Notes: generated by a model from the sequence alone, not told the origin. A stretch of 64,000 bases of DNA from Halobacterium sp. KA-4 (GCF_021028995.1 NZ_JAJJZG010000011.1:1-64000), one strand, 5' to 3'. Positions 27,070 through 35,623 are shown, counted from the stretch's first letter. Numbers and translations are program-made.

Positions 27070-27420
27070 ATGAACGGCTACGAGCGGCGCGCCCTCCACG
27101 CGAGCGCCCTCACGCTCGCCGCCGCTGCGCTCGCGTACGCCGCGTCCTACGTCCACGAACCCGGCCCCGACGTCGCCGCCGTCTTCGGCATCGCCGCCGT
27201 CCTGCTCGGCGCGTACCACGCGCTCGGCGACCCCGACGCCGCCGCTGGTGCGTGGCTCTCCCCGACCGGAGCCGCGGTCCTCTCGGTCGTCGCGGACGCC
27301 TCCTCGGACCTCCGACTGGCGGCGCTCGCGCTCGCGGGCCTGAGCGTGCTCGGCTTCGTCGTCTACCCGCTCACAGCCTCCGCAGCGCGAGCCGTCGAGG
27401 GCGGCGACTTCCTCCGATAA
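27070..27420 (+). CDS. Small four-helix membrane protein
   Basis: 116 residues from ATG 27070; the longer frame from 27013 adds residues that look like untranslated sequence. Helices cover most of the chain (ASALTLAAAALAYAASYV, VAAVFGIAAVLLGAYHAL, GAAVLSVVADASS, LAALALAGLSVLGFVVY). It ends one base before the convergent hisG stop, leaving no room for separate terminators. Function unknown. Confidence 0.65.
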   Translation: MNGYERRALHASALTLAAAALAYAASYVHEPGPDVAAVFGIAAVLLGAYHALGDPDAAAGAWLSPTGAAVLSVVADASSDLRLAALALAGLSVLGFVVYPLTASAARAVEGGDFLR

Positions 27421-28269
27421 CTATTCGACGAGACGCTCGATTTCCGTGACGAGGATGCCCGTCGCGCCCTCGCGCTTGAGGTCGTTGACCGCCTCGAAGA
27501 CGTCGCGCTCCTCGACGACCGCGTGCACCGCCACGATGCCGGGTTCGTCGACGTCCAGCACGGTCGGCCCGCCGAGCCCCGGAATCACGCCCTCGATGGC
27601 GTCGAGGTTCTCCTCGGGCGCGTTCAACATCAGGTAGCGCTTGCCCGCCGCGGAGAGCACTGACTGCAGCGCGGTCTCGACCTGCTCGACTTTCGGGTCG
27701 TCGGTGACGTCCTCGCGGGCGAACAGCCGCACGGAGCTCTGGAGCACCTCGTCGAGGATTTTCAGGCGGTTCACGCGCAGCGTCGTCCCCGTCGACGTGA
27801 TGTCCACGATGGCATCGGCCATCTCCACGTGCGGCGTCAATTCAGTCGCCCCCGACACCTCCACGATGTCCGGGTCGACGGCCTTCCCGTCGAAGTACTC
27901 TCGTGTGATGCGCGGGAACTCGGTCGCCACGGTCTTCCCCGCCAAGTCCTCGGCGGCGTCGATGCTGCCGTCCTCGGGCGCTGCGAGCACCAACCGGCAC
28001 GTCCCGTACTCGAGGTCCAGCAGGTCTTCGACGTTGTCCGCGCCGGACTCCCGCACCTGGTCGAGTCCCGTGATGCCGAGGTCCGCCGCACCGTCCGCGA
28101 CGTACTCCGGGATGTCCGCCGCCCGCGCGTACAACACGGTAATCTCGGGGTCGACGGTGTCGGCGTACAACTGGCGTTCCGCGCCGCTCTCCACGCCGAT
28201 ACCGGCTCTGTCGAGGAGGTCCAGCGTCGGGTCGTGGATACGGCCCTTGTTGGGCACGGCAATTCGCAT
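27421..28269 (-). CDS. hisG: ATP phosphoribosyltransferase (long form)
   Basis: First enzyme of histidine synthesis, joining ATP and PRPP. 282 residues, the long HisG form with a C-terminal ACT-like regulatory domain ([33 protein letters not shown]) that allows histidine feedback. The catalytic half opens [19 protein letters not shown] and holds the PRPP loop DITSTGTTL (near 155). It lies apart from other his genes, as is common in haloarchaea. Its promoter must lie in the start of the 28270-28670 non-coding island. Confidence 0.96.
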   Translation of the reverse strand: MRIAVPNKGRIHDPTLDLLDRAGIGVESGAERQLYADTVDPEITVLYARAADIPEYVADGAADLGITGLDQVRESGADNVEDLLDLEYGTCRLVLAAPEDGSIDAAEDLAGKTVATEFPRITREYFDGKAVDPDIVEVSGATELTPHVEMADAIVDITSTGTTLRVNRLKILDEVLQSSVRLFAREDVTDDPKVEQVETALQSVLSAAGKRYLMLNAPEENLDAIEGVIPGLGGPTVLDVDEPGIVAVHAVVEERDVFEAVNDLKREGATGILVTEIERLVE

Positions 28270-28369
28270 GTGAGTCGTCTACGTCGACCTCGGGGAACTA
28301 GGTTTTCCTTGTGGCAGTGCGAGAACCACGTTCGATTCTGTGCCGAGAGACAGCGATACGCACTACGAC

Positions 28370-28630
28370 ACCTCGAAAGCCCCGGGCCGCTCGGTGCTCC
28401 GGGACTCGTTGTGCTCCTCGGCCTCCGGCCTGCGGTGCTTACTTCGTCCGGGAGCAGCCGACCGGCCCGCCCCTTTCAGTCCACCCAATTACCGGCTAAC
28501 CAACCGGCTACGGGTGGATTGAAAGCCCCGGCAGGCTCGCGCTTGCGTGGTCGTCTCGCGACGTAAGCACCGCAGCGTAGCGAGGAGCACAGCGAGCGAA
28601 CGACCGCGAGCCTGCCGGGGCTTTCGAGGT
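28370..28630. repeat. Nested inverted-repeat island (non-coding)
   Basis: The 401-bp stretch between hisG and the 2H phosphoesterase holds no credible gene. 28370-28446 and 28559-28630 are imperfect inverted copies: they share ACCTCGAAAGCCCCGG, TGTGCTCCTCG and TGCGGTGCTTAC. Inside, CCCCTTTCAGTCCACCC (28470-28486) pairs with GGGTGGATTGAAAGCCCC (28512-28529). GCCCCGGCAGGCTCGCG (28525-28541) also pairs with 28605-28621. ACCGGCTA is directly repeated at 28491 and 28503. It looks like two or more copies of a mobile intergenic repeat inserted in opposite directions. Confidence 0.65.
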
Positions 28631-28670
28631 ATCCACTCTGGTACGAGGAGCGGAAGAGAACTCTCGGGCG

Positions 28671-29198
28671 TTACGCGGGAAGAGAGAGCGTGTCGACGCG
28701 TTCGCCGTATTCGGCGTCGTAGAGGTAGAGTTCCTCGATGTTCCACGTGACGGGGCCGACGCGGCGGCCGTCGACGTTCTCGACGGCGCGGCGGCCGCGG
28801 AAGCCGTCGGCGTCGCGGGCGAGCGTAACGTGGGGGTCGTAGTCGTCGCCGCCTTCCATCACGGGCACGGGGTCGAACACCTCGCAGAGGCGCTGGTGGA
28901 GGTCGTGGAGCCCGGGGCTCTCGACGGCGAGGTAGACGACGGGGCTGGAGCCGTTCGGTGGGTTCTCGAACGTGTCGACTTCGGCGACGCGGGCTTCGAC
29001 GACGGGCGCGCCGGCGAGGGCGTCCTGCGCGGTCTGCCACGCGGTGCGGAGCTGCTTGCGGTCGTCGGCGGGGACGCGTTTGACGAGGAGGGTCTGTTCG
29101 CGGCGCTCGCGGACGCGAGCGAACCCCGACAGCGCCGGGCGGAGGTCCGCTGCGACCTCCTTGACCGCGTCCGGAACCGGAGCGTTCACGCTGTACAC
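28671..29198 (-). CDS. 2'-5' RNA ligase-type 2H phosphoesterase, first His replaced
   Basis: 175 residues from GTG 29198 (opening MYSVNAPVPDAVKEVAADL). The second 2H motif is intact as HVTLAR (near 127). The first motif region reads RREQTLLVKR, with Gln where the first catalytic His of HxT/S is expected. Catalysis may therefore be lost or changed. The family includes tRNA-splicing-related ligases and cyclic phosphodiesterases. The longer frame to 29333 is antisense to the neighbouring gene's leader and is rejected as N-terminus. Confidence 0.72.
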   Translation of the reverse strand: MYSVNAPVPDAVKEVAADLRPALSGFARVRERREQTLLVKRVPADDRKQLRTAWQTAQDALAGAPVVEARVAEVDTFENPPNGSSPVVYLAVESPGLHDLHQRLCEVFDPVPVMEGGDDYDPHVTLARDADGFRGRRAVENVDGRRVGPVTWNIEELYLYDAEYGERVDTLSLPA

Positions 29199-29235
29199 AC
29201 GCTCTAGTGGGGGTTGGAGCGGGAAAGCGCTGACG

Positions 29236-29430
29236 TTAGATGCGGTCGAGCAGCCACAGCACGAGCAGGATGAGCACGACCACAGCGATGAGCGGTTGGG
29301 CGATGCCGAGCAGGCCGGCGAGCGCGCCGACAATCTCCCCGAGGATTTCCAGCGCGAGCCAGACGACGACCAGCACGAGCACGATTTTCAGCAGGTCTTC
29401 GACGTCGATGCCGCCACGGGCTGATGTCAT
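29236..29430 (-). CDS. 64-residue two-helix membrane protein
   Basis: Starts MTSARGGIDVEDLLK, followed by two hydrophobic helices (IVLVLVVVWLALEILGEIVGAL and IAQPLIAVVVLILLVLWLL) and a short end (DRI). It is a typical haloarchaeal micro membrane protein. It lies 37 bp upstream of the 2H phosphoesterase on the same strand, so the two may be co-transcribed. Function unknown. Confidence 0.7.
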   Translation of the reverse strand: MTSARGGIDVEDLLKIVLVLVVVWLALEILGEIVGALAGLLGIAQPLIAVVVLILLVLWLLDRI

Positions 29431-29520
29431 ATAGTTATGCTAGCGGAGCACGCGGATAAGGATTCAGGCAGACGTGTGGTGTGTTACCGCAGATGGCAAG
29501 ACCACGGGACGGGAGCAACG

Positions 29521-29526
29521 TTTAAG
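29521..29526 (+). promoter_or_regulatory. TTTAAG promoter box before the Arg-rich leader frame
   Basis: ACGTTTAAGCAC, with TTTAAG 26-31 nt before the ATG at 29552. This is the spacing expected for a leaderless haloarchaeal transcript starting at or just before that ATG. Confidence 0.65.
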
Positions 29527-29551
29527 CACTCGGGACTGTTCGGAGCAGGTA

Positions 29552-29659
29552 ATGACACAGTCGCCGGCTCACGCCCGTCGCTCGCCCGCTGTGAGCCGCG
29601 GGGCCGCCGGCTGTTCGGCGTCCTCCCGTCGCGTGCCGCGACGACCGGGGTCCTTCTGA
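29552..29659 (+). CDS. Arginine-rich 35-residue candidate leader peptide upstream of argG
   Basis: ATG 29552 to TGA 29659. The peptide begins MTQSPAHARRSPAVSRG and ends SSRRVPRRPGSF. It contains 7 Arg and one His but no Asp or Glu, the opposite of normal haloarchaeal proteins. Arg codons are paired (9-10, 26-27, 30-31), the last pair being CGA CGA, a codon I expect to be rare in this GC-rich genome. It sits behind its own promoter box and 82 nt before argG. The run of hairpins it encodes suggests an arginine-sensing leader rather than a structural protein. An unrelated short frame is the alternative. Confidence 0.5.
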   Translation: MTQSPAHARRSPAVSRGAAGCSASSRRVPRRPGSF

Positions 29660-29663
29660 CCCC
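29565..29663 (+). promoter_or_regulatory. Chain of four hairpins in the argG leader (candidate attenuator)
   Basis: P1 CGGCTCAC/GTGAGCCG (29565-29598), P2 CGCCG/CGGCG (29605-29620), P3 GTCGCG/CGCGAC (29628-29642), P4 GGGGTC/GACCCC (29647-29663). Arg codons 26, 27, 30 and 31 lie in P3 and the stop codon lies in the 3' arm of P4. CCC (29625-29627) can alternatively pair with GGG of P4. A TTTT tract follows at 29683-29686. Confidence 0.45.
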
Positions 29664-29740
29664 ACTATAGCTACATTCCTCGTTTTCGGTCTCGCATCAC
29701 TTCCCGACTACCGCGGCACACAACACACACGGAACACAGA

Positions 29741-30961
29741 ATGACAGGAGGAACGGTCGCGCTCGCCTTCTCCGGCGGGCTCGACACGACGGTCTGCGTA
29801 CCGCTGCTGAAAGAAGAGTACGGCTACGACGACGTCATCGGCGTGACAGTCGACGTCGGCCAGCCCGAGTCCGAATTCGCCGAAGCCCACGAGACGGCCG
29901 ACGCGCTCGGCGTCGACCACTACGTCGTGGACGCGAAAGCCGACTTCGCCGACCTCTGCTTCGAGGCGGTCCAGGCGAACGCGAGTTACCAGGGCTACCC
30001 GCTCGGCACGGCGCTCGCGCGCCCGGTCATCGCGGAAGCGATTCTGGGGGTCGCCGAGGAACAGGGCTGCACGGCGCTGGCGCACGGCTGCACCGGGAAG
30101 GGCAACGACCAACTGCGCTTCGAGGCCGTCTGGCGCGCCAGCGACCTCGACGTCATCGCCCCGGTCCGCGAGCTCGGGCTCACGCGCGAGTGGGAAATCG
30201 ACTACGCCGACGAGAAGGGCCTGCCAGTCGAGGCGGGCAACGAAGGCGAGTGGAGCATCGACACGAACCTCTGGAGTCGCTCCGTCGAGGGCGGCCAGCT
30301 CGAAGACCCCGGCTACGAGCCGCCGGAGGACATCTACGACTGGACGGACGCCCCGAGCGACGAGACCGAGACCATCGACATCGAGTTCGAGCAGGGCGTG
30401 CCGGTCGCCGTCGACGGCGACGAGATGGAGCCGGTGCCGCTCATCGAGTACCTCAACGACCTCGCCGGGAGCTACGGCGTCGGCCGCACGGACATGATGG
30501 AGGACCGCATGCTCGGTCTGAAGGTCCGCGAGAACTACGAGCACCCGGCGGCGACGACGCTGCTCACGGCCCACGAGGCGCTCGAACAGCTCGTCCTGAC
30601 GAAAGACGAGCGCGACTTCAGCCAGCAGGTCAGCCAGCAGTGGTCCCAGAAGGCCTACGAGGGCCTCGTCGACCACCCGCTGATGGACGCGTTGAACGGT
30701 TTCTTCGAGGGTACCCAGCAGAAGGTCACGGGCACGGTCACCATCAAATTCGAGGGCGGGCAGGCCCGTCCGGTCGCCCGCGAGAGCGAGTACGCGGTGT
30801 ACTCCGCGGACGCCGCGAGCTTCGACACGGAGACCGTCAACGGCATCGAGCAGGGCGACGCGACCGGCGTCGCGAAGTACCACGGCTTCCAGTCCCGCCT
30901 CGCGAACGCGAGCAAGCCGGAACTGGCGCCGGATGGCGGCGACGAGGCGTCCGACGAATGA
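29741..30961 (+). CDS. argG: Argininosuccinate synthase
   Basis: Joins citrulline and aspartate using ATP. 406 residues. The N-type ATP pyrophosphatase loop is AFSGGLDTT (near residue 9). The citrulline/aspartate-binding segments (GCTGKGNDQLRFE; EWEIDYADEKGLPV) are in place. It overlaps argH by ATGA. The upstream gap of more than 300 bp holds the Arg-rich leader frame and a second A/T box (CTATAGC, 29665-29671) that could be a separate promoter for argG. First gene of the arginine cluster. Confidence 0.97.
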   Translation: MTGGTVALAFSGGLDTTVCVPLLKEEYGYDDVIGVTVDVGQPESEFAEAHETADALGVDHYVVDAKADFADLCFEAVQANASYQGYPLGTALARPVIAEAILGVAEEQGCTALAHGCTGKGNDQLRFEAVWRASDLDVIAPVRELGLTREWEIDYADEKGLPVEAGNEGEWSIDTNLWSRSVEGGQLEDPGYEPPEDIYDWTDAPSDETETIDIEFEQGVPVAVDGDEMEPVPLIEYLNDLAGSYGVGRTDMMEDRMLGLKVRENYEHPAATTLLTAHEALEQLVLTKDERDFSQQVSQQWSQKAYEGLVDHPLMDALNGFFEGTQQKVTGTVTIKFEGGQARPVARESEYAVYSADAASFDTETVNGIEQGDATGVAKYHGFQSRLANASKPELAPDGGDEASDE

Positions 30962-32487
30962 GCGGGGAGAACGACGGCACGGTGGTGCGCCGCGACCGCT
31001 TCAGCGGCGGCCCCGCGCGGTCGTTCCTCTCCTCGATGGATGCCGACCACCGCATCTTCGCCGCGGACCTCGCGGTCGACCGCGCGCACGTCGTGATGCT
31101 CGCCGAACAGGGTATTATCGACAGCGACGAGGCGGCGACGATTCTCGACGCGCTCGACAGCGTCGAGGACGCCGGCTTCGACGCGCTCCCCGACGGCGAG
31201 GACGTCCACGAAGCGATCGAGACTGCGGTCGTCGAACGCGTCGGCCCGGTCGGCGGGAAGATGCACACGGCGCGCTCGCGCAACGACGAGGTCGCTACCT
31301 GCATCCGGTGTCGCCTCCGCGAGGACGTACTGGGCGCCCTCGAGGCGGTACTCGCGCTCCGCGCGGCGCTCGCGGAGGTCGCCGAGGCCGAAGCGGAGAC
31401 CGTGATGCCGGGGTACACGCACCTCCAGCCCGCGCAGCCGACGACGGTCGCGCACTGGGCGCTCTCCTACGAGGGGACGCTCGCGCGCGACACCGGCCGG
31501 CTGCTGGACGCGTTCGACCGCACGAACGAATCGCCGCTGGGCGCGGCGGCGTTCGCGGGCACCACGTTCGACGTGGACCGCGAGCGTACCGCCGACCTCC
31601 TCGGCTTCGACGGCGTCGTGACGAATTCGATGGACGCGTCGGCGAGCCGCGACTTCCTCCTCGAGACGGTGGCGGCGCTGTCCTCGGTCGCGGTGACGTG
31701 CTCGGGGCTCGCGGAGGACGTCGTCCTGTTCGCGAACCGCGGGTTCGTGGAACTCAGCGACGACTACTCCTCGACGTCCTCGATTATGCCCCAGAAGAAG
31801 AACCCGGACACGCTGGAACTCGTGCGCGCGACCGCGGGCGACGCGGTGGGCGCGTACACGAGTCTCGCGACGACGCTGAAGGGGCTGCCGCGGGCGTACA
31901 ACCGCGATCTCCAGCGTGCGACACCGCACGCGTGGGAGGCCGTCGACGACGTGACGGACGCCGCGGAGGTAGCCGCTGGCGCGGTCGCGACCGCGGAGTG
32001 GCCCGCCGAGGAACTCGAGGCCGCAGCAGGCGAGGGGTTCTCGACGGCGACCGGCGTGGCGGACGCGCTCGCGGCGGCGGGGATGCCGTTCCGCACCGCC
32101 CACGAAATCGTCGCGCTCGCGGCCGAACACGGCGAGGCCGCGGACGCGACCAACTCGGTCCCGGAGAGCCACGCCAGCGACGGCATCAGCGGCGTCGCGG
32201 GCGAGCACGGCGCGGACCTCGTCGCGGTGGACGCGGCGGCCCGCGAAGTGACCGGGAAGCCGCTGTCGGAACTCGCAGACCCGGAGCTCGTGGCCGCGGC
32301 GCTGGACCCCGTGACGAACGTCGCACAGCGCGACTCCACGGGCGGCCCCGCGCCCGACGCCGTTCGCGAGGCGCTCGACGACGTGCAGGTCGCGCTCGCG
32401 GCGGACGAGGCAGCGGTCGCGGACCACGAGGAGGCGCTGGCCGCGGCGGCCGACGACCTCGCTGCGGAGGTGGCGACGTATGAGTGA
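30958..32487 (+). CDS. argH: Argininosuccinate lyase
   Basis: Splits argininosuccinate into arginine and fumarate, the last step of the pathway. 509 residues. The fumarase-superfamily signature SSIMPQKKNPD (near residue 277) contains the catalytic serine, and HTARSRND and TVMPGYTHLQ are also present. It starts inside the argG stop (ATGA), giving translational coupling. A 230-bp gap separates it from lysW. It is slightly longer than bacterial ArgH because of acidic C-terminal sequence. Confidence 0.96.
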   Translation: MSGENDGTVVRRDRFSGGPARSFLSSMDADHRIFAADLAVDRAHVVMLAEQGIIDSDEAATILDALDSVEDAGFDALPDGEDVHEAIETAVVERVGPVGGKMHTARSRNDEVATCIRCRLREDVLGALEAVLALRAALAEVAEAEAETVMPGYTHLQPAQPTTVAHWALSYEGTLARDTGRLLDAFDRTNESPLGAAAFAGTTFDVDRERTADLLGFDGVVTNSMDASASRDFLLETVAALSSVAVTCSGLAEDVVLFANRGFVELSDDYSSTSSIMPQKKNPDTLELVRATAGDAVGAYTSLATTLKGLPRAYNRDLQRATPHAWEAVDDVTDAAEVAAGAVATAEWPAEELEAAAGEGFSTATGVADALAAAGMPFRTAHEIVALAAEHGEAADATNSVPESHASDGISGVAGEHGADLVAVDAAAREVTGKPLSELADPELVAAALDPVTNVAQRDSTGGPAPDAVREALDDVQVALAADEAAVADHEEALAAAADDLAAEVATYE

Positions 32488-32684
32488 GGCGGCCGCTGCC
32501 ACAGCCGGTGACGACCAGCCAGCGAGCACGCCAGCCGGCCTGCGACGAGACCGACCGCCCCTCCGTGGGCAAATAGTCAACATACTTACTATGTATCTGG
32601 TTTCGGTTGGTCGCTCTTTTCGGGCGTTTTCGCGCCGTTAGATGCTTCTCTCGGTCGTAAAAGAAGTTTGACAGGTCCGATTAG

Positions 32685-32690
32685 TTTAAG
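32685..32690 (+). promoter_or_regulatory. TTTAAG promoter box for the lysW-argF operon
   Basis: ATTAGTTTAAGTGC about 30 nt before the lysW ATG, at leaderless spacing, in the 230-bp gap after argH. The same gap holds T-rich stretches (TCTTTTCGGGCGTTTTCGCG, about 32609-32630) that could end the argGH transcript. This suggests two separately promoted units. Confidence 0.65.
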
Positions 32691-32717
32691 TGCTATCAGT
32701 GAGAACGTGGGAGTGCT

Positions 32718-32882
32718 ATGAGCACATGTCCCGAATGCGGGTCCGACGTGGCCCTGCACGACGACCTCGAAGTCGGCGAAATCGTCGACTGCGACACCTG
32801 TGGCACCGAACTGGAAGTCGTCGACACCGCCCCGCCGGTCCTCGATCGAGCGCCCGAGCTCTCCGAGGACTGGGGGGAGTAA
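32718..32882 (+). CDS. lysW: LysW/ArgW amino-group carrier protein
   Basis: 54-residue acidic carrier protein. Its C-terminal glutamate is extended and modified while bound, protecting the amino group during ornithine synthesis. The zinc site is two CxxC pairs (CPECG at 4-8, CDTCG at 25-29). The conserved C-terminal tail EDWGE is complete, ending in the acceptor Glu. First gene of the downstream operon, with argX starting one base after its stop. Confidence 0.96.
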   Translation: MSTCPECGSDVALHDDLEVGEIVDCDTCGTELEVVDTAPPVLDRAPELSEDWGE

Positions 32883-32883
32883 G

Positions 32884-33750
32884 TTGCGCGTCGGCATCCT
32901 GTACTCCCGGATTCGGAAGGACGAGAAACTGCTGCTGGCCGAACTCCGCGAGCGCGGTCACGACGTCGAGAAAGTCGACGTCCGCAAGCACGGGTTCGGC
33001 CTCGACGGCACCGACGCCGCCCTCGAGGACTGCGACCTCGTGGTGGACCGCTGCCTGGCGACCAGCCGCAGCAAGTACGCCACGGAGTTCTGCAAGCACT
33101 ACGACGTCCCCGTCGTGAACAGCCCCGACACCGCGGCCGTCTGCGCGGACAAAGTGCGGACGAGCCTCGCGCTGGACGACGCGGGACTCCCCACGCCCGA
33201 CACCACGGTCGCGTTCACCACCGAGAGCGCGCTGGAGGCCGTCGAGTCGTACGGCTACCCCTGCGTGCTGAAGCCCGTCGTGGGCTCGTGGGGGCGCCTG
33301 ATGGCGAAACTCGACTCGCGGAACGCCGCCGAGGCGGTCCTCGAACACAAGGCGACGCTGGGGCACTACGAGCACAAGGTGTTCTATATTCAGGACTTCG
33401 TCGAGAAGCCGGGCCGGGACATCCGCGTGCTGGCGACCGACGGCGAGCCCGTCGCCGCGATGACGCGCTCGGGCGACCACTGGTTGACCAACGCCGCGAA
33501 GGGCGCGGAGACGAACTCCTTCGAGGTCGACGAGGAGGTCGCCGAACTCGTCGAGACCGCGAGCGACGCGGTCGGCGGCGGCCTGCTGGGTGTGGACCTG
33601 ATGGAGACCGGCGACGGCTACACCGTCCACGAGGTCAACCACACCGTCGAATTCAAGGCGCTGAACGACGCCAGCGACGTGGACGTCCCGGCCGTGGTCG
33701 TCGACTGGCTGGAGAACCGCGCCGCCGCGGAAGTGGAGGTGACGCCCTGA
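32884..33750 (+). CDS. argX: Glutamate-LysW ligase (ArgX)
   Basis: ATP-grasp ligase attaching the alpha-amino group of glutamate to the C-terminal Glu of LysW. 288 residues from a TTG one base after lysW; the protein then opens MRVGILYSRIRKDEKLLL as in the LysX/ArgX family. ATP-grasp elements visible are PCVLKPVVGSWGRLM and the metal-binding end EVNHTVEFK. Haloarchaea make lysine by the diaminopimelate route, so arginine is the expected product. TTG choice is supported by position and family alignment. Confidence 0.93.
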   Translation: MRVGILYSRIRKDEKLLLAELRERGHDVEKVDVRKHGFGLDGTDAALEDCDLVVDRCLATSRSKYATEFCKHYDVPVVNSPDTAAVCADKVRTSLALDDAGLPTPDTTVAFTTESALEAVESYGYPCVLKPVVGSWGRLMAKLDSRNAAEAVLEHKATLGHYEHKVFYIQDFVEKPGRDIRVLATDGEPVAAMTRSGDHWLTNAAKGAETNSFEVDEEVAELVETASDAVGGGLLGVDLMETGDGYTVHEVNHTVEFKALNDASDVDVPAVVVDWLENRAAAEVEVTP

Positions 33751-34790
33751 TGGCCGAGGGCACGACCGCCACGGTCGTCGGCGGGAGCGGGTTCGCGGGC
33801 GGCGAACTCCTCCGCCTGCTCGCCGGCCACCCCGACTTCGAGGTGGCGCAGGCGACCAGCCGCGAGTACGCGAACAAGACCGTCGGGAGCGTCCACCCGA
33901 ACCTCCGCGACCTCGACCTGCGGTTCACGCCGCCGACGGACCTCGAATCCGTCGACGTGCTGTTCGCGGCGGCGCCCCACGGCGTCGCGATGGACCACCT
34001 CGACGAGTGGCAGGACGCCGCGGACACCGTCGTCGACCTGAGTGCTGACTTCCGCCTCGAAACGGAATCACAGTACGACGAGTGGTACGACGGCCACAGC
34101 GCGCCCGAGTACCTCGACGACGGGGTGTACGCGCTCCCCGAATTGAGTCGGGGCGACCTGCCGGGCGCGGACCTGATTGCGGGCGGCGGCTGCAACGCCA
34201 CCGCGACGATTCTCGGCCTGCTCCCGCTGCAGGAAGCCGGCCTCCTCGACGACGCCCACGTCGTCGTGGACGTGAAAGTCGGCTCCTCGGAGGGCGGCGC
34301 GGGCGGCGGGCCCGCGTCCTCGCACCCCGAGCGCTCTGGCGTCGTGCGCCCGTACGCGCCCACGGGTCACCGCCACGAGGCCGAAATCGAGCAGGAACTC
34401 GGCCTCTCCGTCTCATTCACCGCGCACGCCGTGGACATGGTCCGCGGCGCGAGCGCGACCTGCCACGTGTTCCCCGAGGAGACGCCTTCTACCGGCGACC
34501 TCTGGAGCGCGTACCGCGGGACGTACGAGGACGAGCCATTCGTGGACATCGTCGCGGGCGGCAGCGGCGTCTACCGCTACCCCGAGCCGAAGGCCGTCGC
34601 CGGCACGAACGGCGCGGAAGTCGGCTTCGAACTGGACGAGGACAACGACCGCATCGTGGCGTTCTCGGCCATCGACAACATGATGAAAGGCTCCGCGGGT
34701 CAGGCCGTCCACGCCGCGAACGTCGCGCTCGGCTTCGAGGAGTCCGCGGGCCTCGACCAGCTCGGGTTGCACCCGGTGGGGAGTCCATGA
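33750..34790 (+). CDS. argC: LysW-glutamyl-phosphate reductase
   Basis: Reduces the LysW-bound glutamyl phosphate to the semialdehyde with NADPH. 346 residues. The NADP fold opens VVGGSGFAGGELLRLLAGHPDFE, and the catalytic Cys lies in GGGCNATATILGL (near residue 148). The start overlaps the argX stop by one base (TGATG). Homologous to ArgC/LysY. Confidence 0.95.
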   Translation: MAEGTTATVVGGSGFAGGELLRLLAGHPDFEVAQATSREYANKTVGSVHPNLRDLDLRFTPPTDLESVDVLFAAAPHGVAMDHLDEWQDAADTVVDLSADFRLETESQYDEWYDGHSAPEYLDDGVYALPELSRGDLPGADLIAGGGCNATATILGLLPLQEAGLLDDAHVVVDVKVGSSEGGAGGGPASSHPERSGVVRPYAPTGHRHEAEIEQELGLSVSFTAHAVDMVRGASATCHVFPEETPSTGDLWSAYRGTYEDEPFVDIVAGGSGVYRYPEPKAVAGTNGAEVGFELDEDNDRIVAFSAIDNMMKGSAGQAVHAANVALGFEESAGLDQLGLHPVGSP

Positions 34791-35623
34791 CGGTGGTTGT
34801 GAAAATCGGCGGCGCGCGCGCCGTCGACCCGGCTGGCGCGGTGACCGACGTCGCGCACCTCTCGGTGAACGACGAGGACGTCGTGGTCGTCCACGGCGGG
34901 TCGACGGCGGTCGACGACGCGCTCGACCAGATGGGCAAGGAGCCCGACTATGTCGAGTCGCCGTCGGGCGTCACCGGCCGGTTCACGGACGCGGAGACGA
35001 TGGACGTCTTCGAGATGGCGATGGGGAAGGTCAACACCGACCTCGTCGCGGCGTTCGAGAACGCGGGCGTGCCCGCGGTCGGCCTCAACGGCGTCGACGG
35101 GAAACTGCTGACGGGGCCGCGGAAGTCCGCGGTGCGCGTCGTTGAGGACGGCAAGCGGAAGATTCGCCGCGGCGAGCACTCCGGCACCATCGAGGACGTC
35201 AACACCGACCTGCTGGAGGCCCAACTCGACGCGGGCTACGTGCCCGTGGTGTCGGTGCCGATGTTCGCGAAGGAGAGCGACGACGAGGAGGAGTGGACGC
35301 CCGTGAACGCGGACGCGGACCGCGCGGCGGCAGCCGTCGCGGGCGCGCTCGACGCGACGCTGGTCGTGCTGACCGACGTCGAGGGCGTCTACGCGGACCC
35401 CGACGACCCGACTTCGCTCATCGAGGAAGTACTGACTCCGACGGACCTCGACGGCGCGAAGGAGGCCGCTGAGGGGTTCATGACGAAGAAGGTGCTGGCG
35501 GCGACCGAAGCACTCGAAGGCGGCGCGGAGTCGGTTGTGGTGTCGGACGCGAACCGCCGCGACCCCATCGTCGCCGCGCTCGAAGGGGCTGGGACGCGCT
35601 TCAGCCCGGAGGCTCTCTCATGA
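34787..35623 (+). CDS. argB: LysW-glutamate kinase
   Basis: Phosphorylates LysW-bound glutamate with ATP. 278 residues of the amino-acid kinase family. VVKIGGA opens the chain, the substrate loop is VVVHGGSTAVDDAL, and the nucleotide end reads VLTDVEGVYADPDDP. Overlaps argC by ATGA and argD by the same device. It acts before ArgC, so gene order does not follow reaction order. Confidence 0.95.
   Translation: MTVVVKIGGARAVDPAGAVTDVAHLSVNDEDVVVVHGGSTAVDDALDQMGKEPDYVESPSGVTGRFTDAETMDVFEMAMGKVNTDLVAAFENAGVPAVGLNGVDGKLLTGPRKSAVRVVEDGKRKIRRGEHSGTIEDVNTDLLEAQLDAGYVPVVSVPMFAKESDDEEEWTPVNADADRAAAAVAGALDATLVVLTDVEGVYADPDDPTSLIEEVLTPTDLDGAKEAAEGFMTKKVLAATEALEGGAESVVVSDANRRDPIVAALEGAGTRFSPEALS

Noticed and set aside
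28325-28350. tRNA-like T-loop (GTTCGATTC)
   Set aside because: No matching acceptor, D or anticodon arms at tRNA spacing on either side.
28481-28529. CRISPR-like repeat (GTGGATTGAAAG resembles haloarchaeal CRISPR repeat ends)
   Set aside because: Only one inverted pair is present, with no regularly spaced direct repeats or spacers and no cas genes.
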